Shown in pieces: positions 45,787-57,400 of a DNA stretch of 64,000 nt (positions are counted from its first letter, which is position 1; each line of letters begins with the position of its first letter). The notes beneath the pieces are model-generated. The model had not been told where the DNA came from. It made no database searches and was given only the letters and a program-made list of their open reading frames with translations. The stretch is from contig NBIV01000295.1 of NCBI GenBank assembly GCA_003194525.1, positions 43,168 through 107,167 on the forward strand, given 5' to 3'. The position numbers were made by a program, and so were the translations under genes. The DNA is from Gracilariopsis chorda (lineage: Eukaryota; Rhodophyta; Florideophyceae; Gracilariales; Gracilariaceae).

Positions 45787-46850
45787 TGTGGGCACCATCA
45801 AGAGACGGTGACGCAGGAGACCAAAATAAATGACAAACTAGCCTAAAAAAGGTGTTCCTCGTAGCTTGAAACCCCAACAAAATGAAACGACACGAACAAA
45901 AGATCAAACGAACAACCAATGCAGGGACCAAAAGGACTCAACCTGCAACAATAACAACAAATACAAAAGGAGAGCACAAGGCTCAATCCAAATACAAACT
46001 TCTTCATAATTTCTAAAACGGTGCACAACCAAAGAGTTATTTCAAGGGTTACTAGAAGTCAGATTCCCGACTTCCGGTAAGACACTCCGGATGTGAAGTG
46101 ATTTCTGCAGCCTAATCACTTATGCAATAACCAGAAGCAAGTGCGTACAATCCTTACTGTGCTTCCAAAGGAGATCTATTAACAGCAAGATATGCTTTCA
46201 CTCTATACCCAATCTGGCCCTTTGCGGGAGAGGTTGAATGGCACGTCACCTGTGGACAGCTTTCCGTCAATCATTTCCGTCCGGAAACCACCAGATCTTT
46301 CGACCGTCCCCGTTATCCGAGCAAAGCTCCAGTGGGATCTCACAGAAGACAGAAGCACCTTTGGTACACACTATCCGTCTCCCGTCCACGTCAATGGTGC
46401 TTCAACCGGTCTCAGCGACGGTAATTACACACTCCAAGTATGCAAAAAACGGAAAGCGCCTCACTAAGTGCGGTTGAGAGTTGATGGTTGATAATAAAAG
46501 TTGAGATAGTTGTGTGGGTGAGGAATTTTAGATTTCATTCTTGAGATGAGTCCAGACTGAAGTCCAAGACTCAACGCACCCTTTTATAGAGTCGAAAAGC
46601 ATGCAAAACAACAAAGAAGCGCATTACTACTTTCTACTTACACATGTGGGCATCTAGGTTACTCCATTGGCTCCCAGAAGCCTCTGGAGCTGCACAATAA
46701 CCAATAGTAAGTTAGCAACTGGCGCCTGCATCACCAAAATACAGTGGTAATGCTGGGAAAGCGAAGCTTAGAATGCTCCGGACACTGCTGGAGCACTCTA
46801 CACGTGTGTTACAGCAGTGCTGGAACATTCTACCAACTTCGCGACCGACA
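45787..46850 (-). repeat. Solo LTR of gypsy family A, TSD ATATT
   Basis: This matches the family A LTR in reverse with moderate divergence from the other two copies. It has TG...CA ends and is flanked by ATATT at 45782-45786 and 46851-46855. It stands head to head with the 5' LTR of element A, 61 bases away. Confidence 0.95.
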
Positions 46851-46911
46851 ATATTGCTATTTGGCTATTTACATATAGCCGCAACAGTAGGCATGCTCTA
46901 AGCAAGGGATT
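46851..46911 (+). other. Short unique segment with the empty Harbinger target site
   Basis: The segment AATATTGCTATTTGGC to AAGCAAGGGAT is shared with 6489-6526 plus 9098-9119, where Harbinger copy 1 is inserted. AGT at 46886-46888 is the unoccupied target. Confidence 0.9.
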
Positions 46912-47975
46912 TGTCGGTGGCGAATGTTGCGGAATGTGCCAGACATTGCTGGAACACACGTGTAGAATGTTCCAGTAGTGTCTAGCACATTGCATGCTTT
47001 GTCGGCCCAGCAAAGACTACAGTATTTTAGTGATGCTGGCGCAAATTGTCGCTTTATTATTGGTTAGTGTGCAGCCCCAGAGGTCTCTAGAAGCCAATGG
47101 AGTAACCTAGACGCACACATGAGTAACTAGCAAGTAGAAATGCGTATTCGGCTCGTTTGTAGTGCCTCTAAACACTATAAAAAGAGGTTCTGAGCTTCGG
47201 ACTTCGGTCTGAACTCACCTTAACAATCGACCAACATCTAAGCCCCACCCCCTATCAACCTTCAGCCACTTCAACTATCATCAACAACCAGTGAGGCGTT
47301 CGCCGCTGGATAAAGGGCTTCTAGTGAGGCGTGTGCCGCTGGTTGTCCAATAGGGTGGGGAAGTACCGTCGCTAAGACCGGTTGAAGCGCCTTAGGCGTG
47401 GACGGGAGACGGGTAGTGTGTACCAAAGGTGTTTCTGTCGTCTGTGAGCCCCACCGGAGCTTTGCCCGGATAACAGTGTCGGTCAAAAGACCTGGTGATT
47501 TCCGGACGGAAGTACTTGACGGGAAGCTATCCGCAGGCGACGTGCCTTGCAACCTTTCCTGCAAAGGGCCAGCTTGGGTATAGAGTGAAAGCATATCCCG
47601 CTGTTAGTAGCTCTCCTCGGGAAGCCCTGTAAGGATTGTATGCGCCTGCTTCTGGTTAGTGCAGAGGTAGGTAGGCTGCAGAATCCACTTCACATCCGGA
47701 GTGTCTGACTGGAAGCCGAGGGTCTGACTCTTAGTGATCCTTGACATAATTCTTGGGTTGCGCGCCGTTTCAACAAGAAGTTAAGAAGTTTTATTTGGGG
47801 CTTGAGCCTCTTGCTCTCCCTAGTGTTATTTTATTTCGTCGAGTGGGTTTAGTTCTTTTGATCCCACTGTTTTCAACTTGTTTTGGGGCTTTTAGCTACG
47901 AAGAGCACCCTTTTGGCTTTTATTATTACAACTTTTTGGCCCCCTGCGTCACCGTCTCGTGATGGCGCCCACATG
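46912..47975 (+). repeat. 5' LTR of element A
   Basis: The LTR starts TGTCGGTGGCGAATG and ends GGCGCCCACA; limits are set by the two solo copies with clean target duplications. Open frames inside it, such as 47271-47594 on the minus strand, recur in the solo copies and are shadows. The last 17 bases hold the gag start codon. Confidence 0.93.
47176..47184 (+). promoter_or_regulatory. TATA box in the family A LTR
   Basis: TATAAAAAG is conserved in the solo LTR at 14696-15758 and as TATAAAAGG in the one at 45787-46850. It would place the start of element A RNA near 47205-47215. Confidence 0.7.
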
Positions 47976-50900
47976 GTACTCTCGAGGAGGGAGCTCTTCT
48001 GATTCTAACGCTGCCTTTACTTCTTATGACGGTTCTTCTATTGACGTCGTAAAGTTCTTCTTTTACTTTGAGAATGTTGCAATGAGAGGAAAGACTGACG
48101 AGGACATGGCACTTGAGTTGCTTGGTTTCCTTGAGAACAAAGCCTTTGAGTTCTACTATGATTCTTATGCTGTTAATGGTTCACTTTCGGAAGAAGCAAA
48201 AGACTACCGCTCCGTTAAGCAAGCTTTCATCGATCGTTTTGGAAAAGCCGAGGAACCTGAGGAAGATATACGCCTTGAAATTTCTGCTAAATTGGATTAT
48301 GCAGACTTGGTTGGTTCCTTGACCGATATGGACAACCTCTTCTTGAAGGCAGGATTCAACGCTAAGGCTAAGTTGGGTCTTTTGAAGAAAGCTGTAATGG
48401 AATACGCTGATCTAGCCCAGTTCGTTGTTTTCCGTGGCGCTGATGATTATGATGAGTTGAAGGTTCAAGTGAAAGCCTTCGATGCTGCCCGGAAGGCAAT
48501 GGGGAACTACGTTTCATTAAGTACCCCACCTAAGCGTATTGTCCAAAACCACAGGTCTTCTGAAGAAACTATCTCTCATGCTTCGGAGTCTAAGGTCGAC
48601 AAACTCTCTGAGCAGTTTGCTCAGCTGTCATTAATGGTTAAGAAGACACAGACGGAGCGTCGAGACTAGGAAAAGGTTTGTTCATACTGCAAGAAGCCCG
48701 GACATTATGCTTCACAATGTGACTCTAATCCGCACAGAGATACGCGATGCCCGCGTTGTGGGAAAATTGGACACTCAGAGATCACTTGTTGGCGAAGAAT
48801 CCGACCCGAAGAGACCCGCAAAGTATGGGATACCAATGGGAAATCTAAAGAGTCAGCATCTAATCTTCAGAGAGGATCCGAACCCGTATCAATTGTCACC
48901 AAAAACGCCGGGAATGCTGATGTAGTCGCCACAACCAAGAGAAGTGCTGACGGTGAAGCGTTGCCCAAACAGCGCCGTTCAGACGGTGTTGCACCCACCT
49001 TGCTTTTGCTCAATCCAACAAGATACGAAGAGAGAGTTCGGAGACCTAAGGTTCATGAACAGAAAGTCAAGAAGCCGAAACAGAGGAAGTCGAAGAAGCA
49101 GAGTATTCAAGACCATGCAAGCAAATATAAAGTTCTCACTGAGCTCGCGAATGCCTCTTCCGGACTAACCTTTGGACAACTTATCAGAGGAGACGCAGAT
49201 GATGCGAAGAAAGAGATTCGTAAGCTCATCGGTCGCAAAAGCAATGTTCGACGCCCTTTTGTTGGGCCAGTCGGTAAGCAGCCTAGACGTCTTAAGGCGG
49301 TCCCCGTTATGATATATGGGACTGAGACTGAAGCTTTGCTCGACTCTGGAGCTGTTCCAAACCTTATGTCAACCAAGCTGTGTGACAGGCTACCACTGGA
49401 ACCCAAGCATACGACGAAGAAGATAACTGTTGCCAATGGACAGAGCGCCGTGTGCAGAGGAATACTATACGATATCCCTATATCCTTCAGGGGCGTCTCC
49501 GTTCCATTAGACTTTCTTGTTATTGATGGTCCGCCATTCGACATCATTGTGGGTTGTCCAACACTTAAATCGTTACAAGCCTGCCTTGACCTCGGAAATC
49601 AGCACGTGAAGATGAATATTGATGGAAAAAGAGTAACACTTGGCTTTGACTATGCTCGCGTCGAGATTTCAGACGAAGAGGGTTTCCAGACGGATAGCGA
49701 CGACTTCACTTCAGATTCTGACGCCGCTATTGACTCTGATACTGCTTCTGAAGATGACGAACAACTCGTGGTTGCTCTAACAGAAAAGAACCATGGCAAG
49801 ACTCCCGAAATGATCCCGCAATTGGACATCACTACCGATGAGCAGCACGAGAAGTTACTCTTTTCAAAACTCTCGCACATTTCAGAGGATGAAAGAGACG
49901 ACTTGGTTTCTTGTCTGAAGGACTCGAATGTAATCGCTTGGTCATTGAAAGACTTACGCCCAGCCGATGTGCATGTTTCTCACTCTTTCGAGTTGACAGT
50001 TGACAAACCAATCTACTTCAGAGCCAGGAGGATGTCGCCGAAGCACAACGAGTCCATACGCAAGGAGATTGATATTCTTCTCGAAGCTGGTATCATTACC
50101 CCTTCAGCCTCTGCTTGGTCGTTTCCAATTGTCATTGCCTCGAAGAAAGATGGAAGCGCAAGGTTTTGTGTCGATTACAGAGAGCTGAACAGAGTCATGA
50201 AAGCTGTCCGCTGGCCTTTGCCACACATGGAAGAGATCTTTGACGAACTTGGAGGTTGCTGTGTCTTCACTACGCTCGACCTGTTCTCTGGATACTGGCA
50301 AGTCAAGATGTCTGAGGATTGCAAAGAGATGACGACCTTTGTGTGCAGATACGGAACTTTCATGTTCGAAGTCATGCCATTTGGTCTCATGAATGCCCCT
50401 TCCACCTTTCAACGGATGATGGATCATGTGCTAAGATGACTTCCATTCGTTCGGGTTTACATTGATGACGTTGTCATATTCTCAAGAAGCCTCAGAGAGC
50501 ACGTGATTCACTTGAAGGCTGTGATTGGTCGGATTGCAAAGCATGGATTGAAGCTCAAACTGTCCAAATGTTTCTTTGCACTATCGGAGGTGTCTCTTCT
50601 AGGCCATGTCATCAACCGAGATGGAGTGCACGTGGACCAGGAGAAGATTGCTAAGATCCAGGATGCCCCAATTCCTGCCACCACTACGGAACTACGATCT
50701 TTTCTGGGACTAGCCGGATACTATGGAAGGTTCATCAGAAACTTTGCTAAGACTTCCGCCGTGCTTCACAGTGCTACCTCGGGGAATAAGAAGCTGAGTT
50801 GGACCGGAGAGATGCTAGAAGCTTTCCACGGTCTGAAGAAAAAGATGACTGAGCCTCCGGTACTTTCATTTCCAAACTTCGAGCAGCCTTTCATTGTGGA

Positions 50901-51351
50901 AACGGACGCCTCTAGTGTTTCAATCGGCGCAGTTCTCTCTCAGAAAAAGGAAGATGGGAAGATACATCCTCTGCAGTTTGCCAGTCGTAATATGACCGCT
51001 GCGGAAAAGAACTACTCAGCATGTGAAAGAGAAGCATTGGCAGTTATCTTTGCTCTCAAGAAGTTCAGATTGTATCTACTCTCGTCTGTTCCATTCAAGG
51101 TAATCACGGACCATATGGCTTTACGATATGCATTTCAGAAGCGCGATATACATGGACGCCTAGCTCGCTGGCTAGACTTTCTGGCCGAGTATGACTTTGA
51201 AATAGTGTATCGAGCAGGCAAGGAGAATGGCGCAGCAGATTATCTGTCAAGGATAGTTCACGGAGACGAGGTCGAGCCGTTAGAAGATGAAGGCGACCTT
51301 GCTTGTATGGCTGTTGAGCCTGACGACTTCTCCGGTCTTGAACCATACTGA
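47959..51351 (+). pseudogene. Gag-pol polyprotein of element A, two in-frame stops, 3' truncated
   Basis: One frame runs from an ATG inside the LTR to the junction with element B. Capsid-like region: FFFYFENVAMRGKTDEDMAL, FIDRFGKAEEPEED. After TAG at 48667-48669 two zinc knuckles follow (CSYCKKPGHYASQC, CPRCGKIGHSEITC). Protease: LLDSGAVPNL near 49340. RT: SARFCVDYRELN, FEVMPFGLMNAPSTFQ, TGA at 50437-50439, then VRVYIDDVVIFS. RNase H: FIVETDASSVSIGAVLSQ, ACEREALAVIFAL, VITDHMALRYAF. The TGA is probably a CGA mutation (Arg is common there). The TAG sits between capsid and nucleocapsid, so it could be a lesion or a readthrough signal. A second ATG-free gap does not occur. Confidence 0.92.
47976..47993 (+). 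promoter_or_regulatory. Primer-binding site of element A
   Basis: TGGTACTCTCGAGGAGGG directly follows the LTR and starts with TGG as needed to pair with a tRNA CCA end. It differs from the PBS of B and C, and it is translated as part of the gag frame. Confidence 0.7.
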
Positions 51352-51353
51352 AC

Positions 51354-52151
51354 AGCAACGCCCTCAGGGAGGGATTCTGGGTACTTGAACGCTTTCCCGA
51401 TATTATCGGTTGTGTAGTGTGTATATGAACTACGCCCCACAATGGTGGGTATGGACACGTGGGACACGGTTTTGGGTCAATTGGCGGTTGGCCACAGTAG
51501 TGGATGTTGCCACGGAATGTGGAGTATTTTAGTTAATTTTATTTATTATTTTCACACCCATTTCTGGGAAGCTAGTACTTAGTGCGACGGCGCACTGCGG
51601 TCGCACCAGTAAACCTTCCCCAACAAGGGACCCCAACCTGGGGAATTGGCTTTGAGCTTTACCGCCTCCGCGTGTTCTCAACTCCTCCTTGGAGGGAAGC
51701 ACCGTAGTGTACGGAAGTTCACCCCCCTTGCACATCTAAAGGAGACCCATCATTGGGAGTACTAATTGTTCCAATCATATTGGTGTTTCGCCCTGTATAG
51801 GGAGTCCTGTCCACCGGCATTGCCGTATCTGCTCGTCGCTCTCGCGACCCACTTCGTCCTTCCTCTTTCCCCTTTTTAGGGTAGCACCTCCCGCTATCCG
51901 CGGCCCTCGTGTGCGCATCCGCTCACACACCCCCACTTACGTGGAAACATACCTCTACTGAGGATCACACCCCGCTCACGCGGATACCGATTCTTCGCCT
52001 TCACCTCCCTGCGCGAGTCGCGACAGGTGTCCCTGGTCTTACAAACCGGCTTCGCCGTGACACCTCTGGGAGGGCTCTACCCAACTGGGTTCACCTCGTG
52101 AGAGGAAGATCCCGGACGTCTTTCGGTGTTTTTCCCCTTTGGGGCATTGCA
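51354..52151 (+). repeat. 5' LTR of element B
   Basis: It pairs with 62086-62883. The first base is A, where the 3' LTR has T, so the 5' copy lacks the usual TG start. Confidence 0.95.
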
Positions 52152-52159
52152 CTACAAAG

Positions 52160-52177
52160 TGGTCTCCCGACCTAGAA
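52160..52177 (+). promoter_or_regulatory. Primer-binding site of element B
   Basis: TGGTCTCCCGACCTAGAA begins eight bases after the LTR and differs from the PBS of element C at two positions. The shared sequence supports a common tRNA primer. Confidence 0.85.
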
Positions 52178-52261
52178 TCGGTTTTTGTTTTCCATCTTAC
52201 GAGGTTTGTTTTCATTCACCGGAAGTTCCGTGATTGTTTCCCGTCGTAACGGTATTTTCTC

Positions 52262-54435
52262 ATGTCGAGAAATCCCTCCGACGTGGAGCCAGTGGTTACG
52301 CGTAGTCGCTCCCGCGACAACGCGGACACTTCCGAAGTTCGGTTCGTACCCCGTATCCCTATACGGACAAGTTCCAGCCGTGCTGGCGCCGCTTCATCGC
52401 GGAATGATACCCCCGACCGGGAATCCCGGAACCTCCTTTTGCCCTCGTTATCACCCCCACAGGGGAATGCAGCATCGGCTCCGGCTGTTGCCGCAGTGCC
52501 CCAGGCACCCCGGCCTGCTCCCGCTGTCGCGGCTTCAAGCCCCCGTGGAACGGTCGATAACACCCCCCAGGGGACTTCCCTGGAATCCCAGGTCCGCGCT
52601 CTGTGGACCGCCCATGACACCCTTGTAGGGGAACTAAAATCCCTCCAAGAAGTGGTCTCGGCAACCCCCGTAAAGGAGGTCGCCGAGGAACTCCGTATTT
52701 TACGGTCTGACGTCAACTCCGTGTTGGAGAGTTTGGGACAACCCGCCGCCTCATCGAAGGAGTTGAAGCCCGATTTGATCGGATTGGTGCCCGCCTGGAG
52801 ACGCTGGAGCAGTTCGTCCTCATGGACAAACCATCCCCGTGTGATCTGGTAAACGAGGCATCGCACAACGACCAGCTTGCTGGGAAGAAGAAACGCCGTC
52901 ACCGACGGAAACATCACCGAAAATATTCGGACTCCGATTCTTCGACATCGTCGGACTCACCCCGAAACCATTCGGTTAGCTCGAGCTCCTCGGACTCCGA
53001 CTCGGAGGACGAGAAGCGAGGCTACTCCTCCCGCTCGAAGCGGTCATCGGCCACTGAAGGTGTGGTCCGAACCCGCCAGAAGGGGAGAAGACACCCCGGT
53101 CTCCGGGAATTGAAACCGACAAACCCGGATTACCGGAAGCTTTTATCATACCGGTACTACCGGCTTGAAGATTCGTCACTTGGACGTACGCCCCGTGGTA
53201 CGGGAAAGGTGCGAGAATGCATTAAGCGAATGCAGCTCTCGCTCCGCAACCAGTATTTTACTGGAGAGGACCCAGTCCTAGTACTGGATTTCCTATCCCG
53301 CTTTGTAGCGGAGGCCGATATCCTCGGTATGAATGAGGGACAAGCCTATTTGGCTTTACCGTATTTCTTACGGGGAGTGGCGGAGGACCAATACACCTCT
53401 GTCAGAGGATCTTCTCGCGCCTCCGAGGGAGGAGTTACTTGCTGGCCGGAGGCTGTGCAGTATCTTCTGCGCTCCTACGCCACCAACACCGCTATTCAGC
53501 AGGCTATCCTCGCTTTGCGAGATACACGCCAGCGTGCTGGAGAGACCGAGACCGATTACTCGGTGCGCCTTAACAAGGCTTTCCACAGATGTGGTAACGT
53601 ATACCCCGCTGGGGAGCGCAGTACCATGTTCATTGATGGTCTTGACCCGGCAATCCGGAGTTTAGTTACCCGTTATCGGGAGGACAAGCGAAGGATCACC
53701 TACCTCGAGCTGGTCCAACACGCTCGAGCGGAAGGGGATGCACTTCGTGCAAGAACTCCGAACAATCGGTCTAAATCCGCCAAGGCGTTGTTGCTGGAAA
53801 GCGAAGCTTCCTCTCTCCCGCTCACCGCGGATGGGAACCCTGGACAGGGATTTGATACCGTGCATTTAGCGCAGGGGGATGGTGTGTCGATACCCACCAG
53901 TGAGTTACCGTCAACGACGGAGATGACCCATGATACGGGAACAGAAGATCCCGTTCTATACGGTGGTAACAGTCGGGTTCAACCCCAACGACTCCCGTTT
54001 TCAAACGGTCAATCCCGTTATCAACGGCCTGGATGGACTGACACCCGCCCTGCGGTTCGCTTCTCCGATACTCGGAATAATAATCCGCGTGTCGCGGTGC
54101 TGGCTCTCATTTGCCACCTGTGCTATGCCCATGGCCATACCTCTCCTCAGTGTATTTGTTCACTGAAGGATATGGCCAAGGTGGTGGCAAATTATGAGGC
54201 CCTCACTCCAGAGGAGAAACGTTCCGTCCCGAGGGCTTCCTACCTCCGTGCTAAAACGGACTTTTCCCACGCCCTACCACAGACCCCGCGTGCGCGGCAA
54301 GCTTCATACACCCCGATTCGGGAGATCACGCAACCATCCGTTGCAACCCCCGCTTATGCGGATAGAAACCCCCGTCAACGCGATGAAGCACTCGTTGTCG
54401 AGGAAACCAACCCACTGCCGAAGGCGGAAAACTAG
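52262..54435 (+). pseudogene. Gag of element B, one frameshift
   Basis: Bases 52262-52852 encode a polar N-terminal part ending in coiled-coil sequence; a one-base deletion near 52770 (TTGAAGCCCGAT) moves the frame to 52822-54435, where the coil continues as FDRIGARLETLEQFVLMDKP. Then come a basic Lys/Arg/His segment and Ser/Asp-rich linker, the capsid-like region (FTGEDPVLVLDFLSRFVAEA, AVQYLLRSYATNTAIQQA, RLNKAFHRCGNVYPAGERST) and a single zinc knuckle, CHLCYAHGHTSPQC, near 54112. It ends with TAG at 54433-54435; protease and RT follow in another frame, so pol would need a frameshift or was separated by mutation. Confidence 0.88.
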
Positions 54436-54452
54436 CTGAGGGAGTCTCCCCT

Positions 54453-57400
54453 TTGGGAGAGGCGTCCTCAAGAACGAGGCTGTTGGCGCCCGAGGCGTCC
54501 TCAAGAACGAGGCTGTTGGCGCCCGAGGCGTCCTCGCCTCGCTCCCCGGTGAAAGTCCTCTCGAGGAAAGACACCGCTGACGCGGACTCTGCGCACCTCC
54601 GTGTGTTGCGTCGCCGGTGGATACGGAGTAAAAATCCCCGGATTCCCGGTAGAGTCTTGGTCTTGGACAAGCGCAATTATAAGGTCTATGCCGACCTTGG
54701 CCTGACCCCCAGTTTATGGTGAGGTTTCTCACCGTCCTGGATACAGGTGCAGGCCCCAACTTTGTTGTGGAATCATTGTTACCCCCGCTTGTGCGGTTGC
54801 GTATCCGCTCTGACGCGGTCTCCCGACATTTCGGATGCGAACAACAATCCGTTACAAACGGTGGGCACAGTGGACCTCGTCGTGAGACTTGGTACCTCTG
54901 TGGTGAAGTTGGACTTCATTGTTTGCCGTTCATTGGCAGCACCAGTCATACTGGGATGTGATTACTGCGACAGATTTGTCGACGCAATCAGGCCCCGCCT
55001 CAGGCGTGTAGAACTTGACGACGGATCGTCGGTTCCGATTGTTCGCCGCCCGCTAAAGCGGTCCTCTCGGAAACAAGTTCCGCTCCCTGCTGCGCAGGAA
55101 CCACCGCCCGCGTCCCGCGAGTCCACCAAGCTCCGCGTCGCTGCCTCGGTTTCTATACCGGCTGAGTCCCAAGTCTGGGTGCAGGTAAATTCCCGTCAAC
55201 ACGGTCTTCGGGTTATACAACCCCTCGCCTCGTTGTACGAGAAATCCCAGCTGGCGCTGGCTAATGGAATTGTCTCCATTTCCCCGGATGTCCCTTTCCG
55301 GATATTGGTTGCCAACCTTGGCAAACACCCCCAGTATCTGGTCAAACACCAAGTAATTGGGAGTGTAACCCCCCATCCTATGGGAATGCTGCCAACAAAG
55401 ATGACAGCCGCCAATGTACTCGGAGTTACCACCTCTTCTGAGGAGTTCGCCCCGCCGTCCGAAGACGTCAAGTCTAAGGAGGGGGAGGAAACCGCTACTT
55501 CAGCGCCAAACATACCGAGTAACTTGGAATTGCGAACTACACCTGTTCCACAGGACAACGCTCCATCGAGCAATGACCGGATTGATCCGGAAAAAGCACT
55601 TGAAGCGCTGAACTTCAGCCACGTGCCAGAGTCGCACCGCGACAAACTCCGTACTATGTTACGGGAATTCACCACAATGTGGGATGGCTCGATTGGCGAG
55701 ATTGATGCAACGGAACACCGGATCGATTTAATCCCCGGTGCGCGACCGGTTGCACAACCCCCTTACAGGGCAGGTCCGAAAGCTCGGGAAGAGGAGCAGT
55801 CCCAGGTGGACAAGATGCTCCGCGCAGGTGTGATTGAGCCCGCTCAATCACCCTGGGCATCCCCAGTTGTACTGGCTTTAAAGGCCGACGGAACCTGGAG
55901 GTTCTGTGTCGACTACCGCCGGCTCAATGCCGTGACTGTTAGGGACACGTACCCCATCCCTCGTATGGACGAGTGCATTGACTCCCTTGGAGACGCCACC
56001 GTGTTCACGGCCCTTGATGCCAATTGGGGATATTGGCAAGTACCTGTCAGACAGGAGGATCGCGACAAAACCACATTCACCTGCCATGCAGGAACGTACC
56101 GCTTCAAGCGGATGCCATTTGGGTTAACCAACGCCCCCGCCACCTTTCAGCGTGCAGTAGATATTCTACTCAACCGCTTTAAGTGGCGGAGTTGTCTGGT
56201 CTACCTTGATGATATCATCATCTTCTCCAACTCGTTGGACGACCATCTCACTCACGTCCGAGAGTGCTGACCGTACTCCGCGATGCGGGAATTACCCTCA
56301 AGTTGAGGAAATGCGAGTTTTTCACAGATACTGTGAAGTATCTGGGTCACATTATCCGTCCTGGACGGTTAGCGATCGAGAAAGCTCGAGTCAAATCCCT
56401 CGTTGAGGCGAAAGAACCCCGTACTCAAACGGAACTGCGCTCCTTTCTGGGGCTGGTCAACGTCTATCGACGGTTTATCCCGAACTTTTCGGATACTGCA
56501 GCGCCCCTGAACGCGTTGTTGCGAAAGGGGAACCCCCAAAACTGGGAATATTTACGCCCGAGCAATCGGAAGCCTTCAACTCCTTAAAGGAGGCTGTCAC
56601 ATCAGCACCAATCCTACATCTCCCAAAACTTGGGTTGCCATACTCCGTAGATACGGACTCGAGCGACTACCAAGTCGGGTGTGCTCTTTTTCAAACCACC
56701 CCCGAGGGGGAACGGCATCCAATTGGTTATTGGTCACGTTCGCTCAATGTTCATGAGCGGAACTACTCCGTATCGGAGAAAGAGTGCCTCGCCGTCGTAT
56801 GGGCGATGACCACTCCGCGCCCCTACCTTATGGGAATTCACTTCACCGTGTACACGGATCATTCCTCATTGAGGTGGTTGATGAATATCTCCGACCCGTC
56901 GGGACGCCTCATGCGCTGGAGACTCCGCCTCGCGGAATATGACTTTGCAAGTCATTTATAAAAAGGGTGCGCAGAACACTCAGGCCGACGCTTTATCGCG
57001 GTTACCCACAAGTGGGGAAGCACTCCCAACGGAGGATGATGAAGTCCCATGCTTCATGGCTATAGACCCGGATGATCCGGAACATGCCGTCGAGGCTAGG
57101 CCAGAAACCTGGGACGAGGATGCTGATTTTGACGAACTACTCGCATCGCGAGATAAATCTGAGAACCCGTTACCGGGAAACTTTGTACCGGTATCACCGG
57201 AAGAAATGATCCGAGAACAATTCGGCGACCCATTCTGTACGAGAATTCGTGCCCGTATCAACGGTGGTGAAGATCTCCCTTTCGGGGTAAACGACAAAGG
57301 CTACCTCGTAAGAAAGGTCGAAGCCCGCCCACAGATTGTGGTACCACATTCCCTGCAATCGCGGGTGTTACATCTATCACACTACGCCCCCATTGGAGGT

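Larger units (their letters stand above)
46912..51353 (+). mobile_element. Ty3/gypsy retrotransposon A, 3'-truncated
   Basis: The 5' LTR (46912-47975) is followed by a PBS and a gag-pol frame that carries capsid, zinc knuckles, protease, RT and RNase H. It stops at 51351 because element B begins at 51354; integrase and the 3' LTR are missing. Solo LTRs of the same family are at 14696-15758 and 45787-46850. Confidence 0.92.

Noticed and set aside
47271-47594. 107-codon ORF inside the family A LTR, also present at 15118-15399
   Set aside because: It recurs only because the LTR is repeated; the copy at 46192-46467 is shortened and altered, which does not suggest protein conservation.
52262-54435. 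Conserved split of gag into two proteins in B and C
   Set aside because: In B the break is a one-base shift inside a continuous coiled coil and in C it is a stop at a different spot, so they look like separate lesions.
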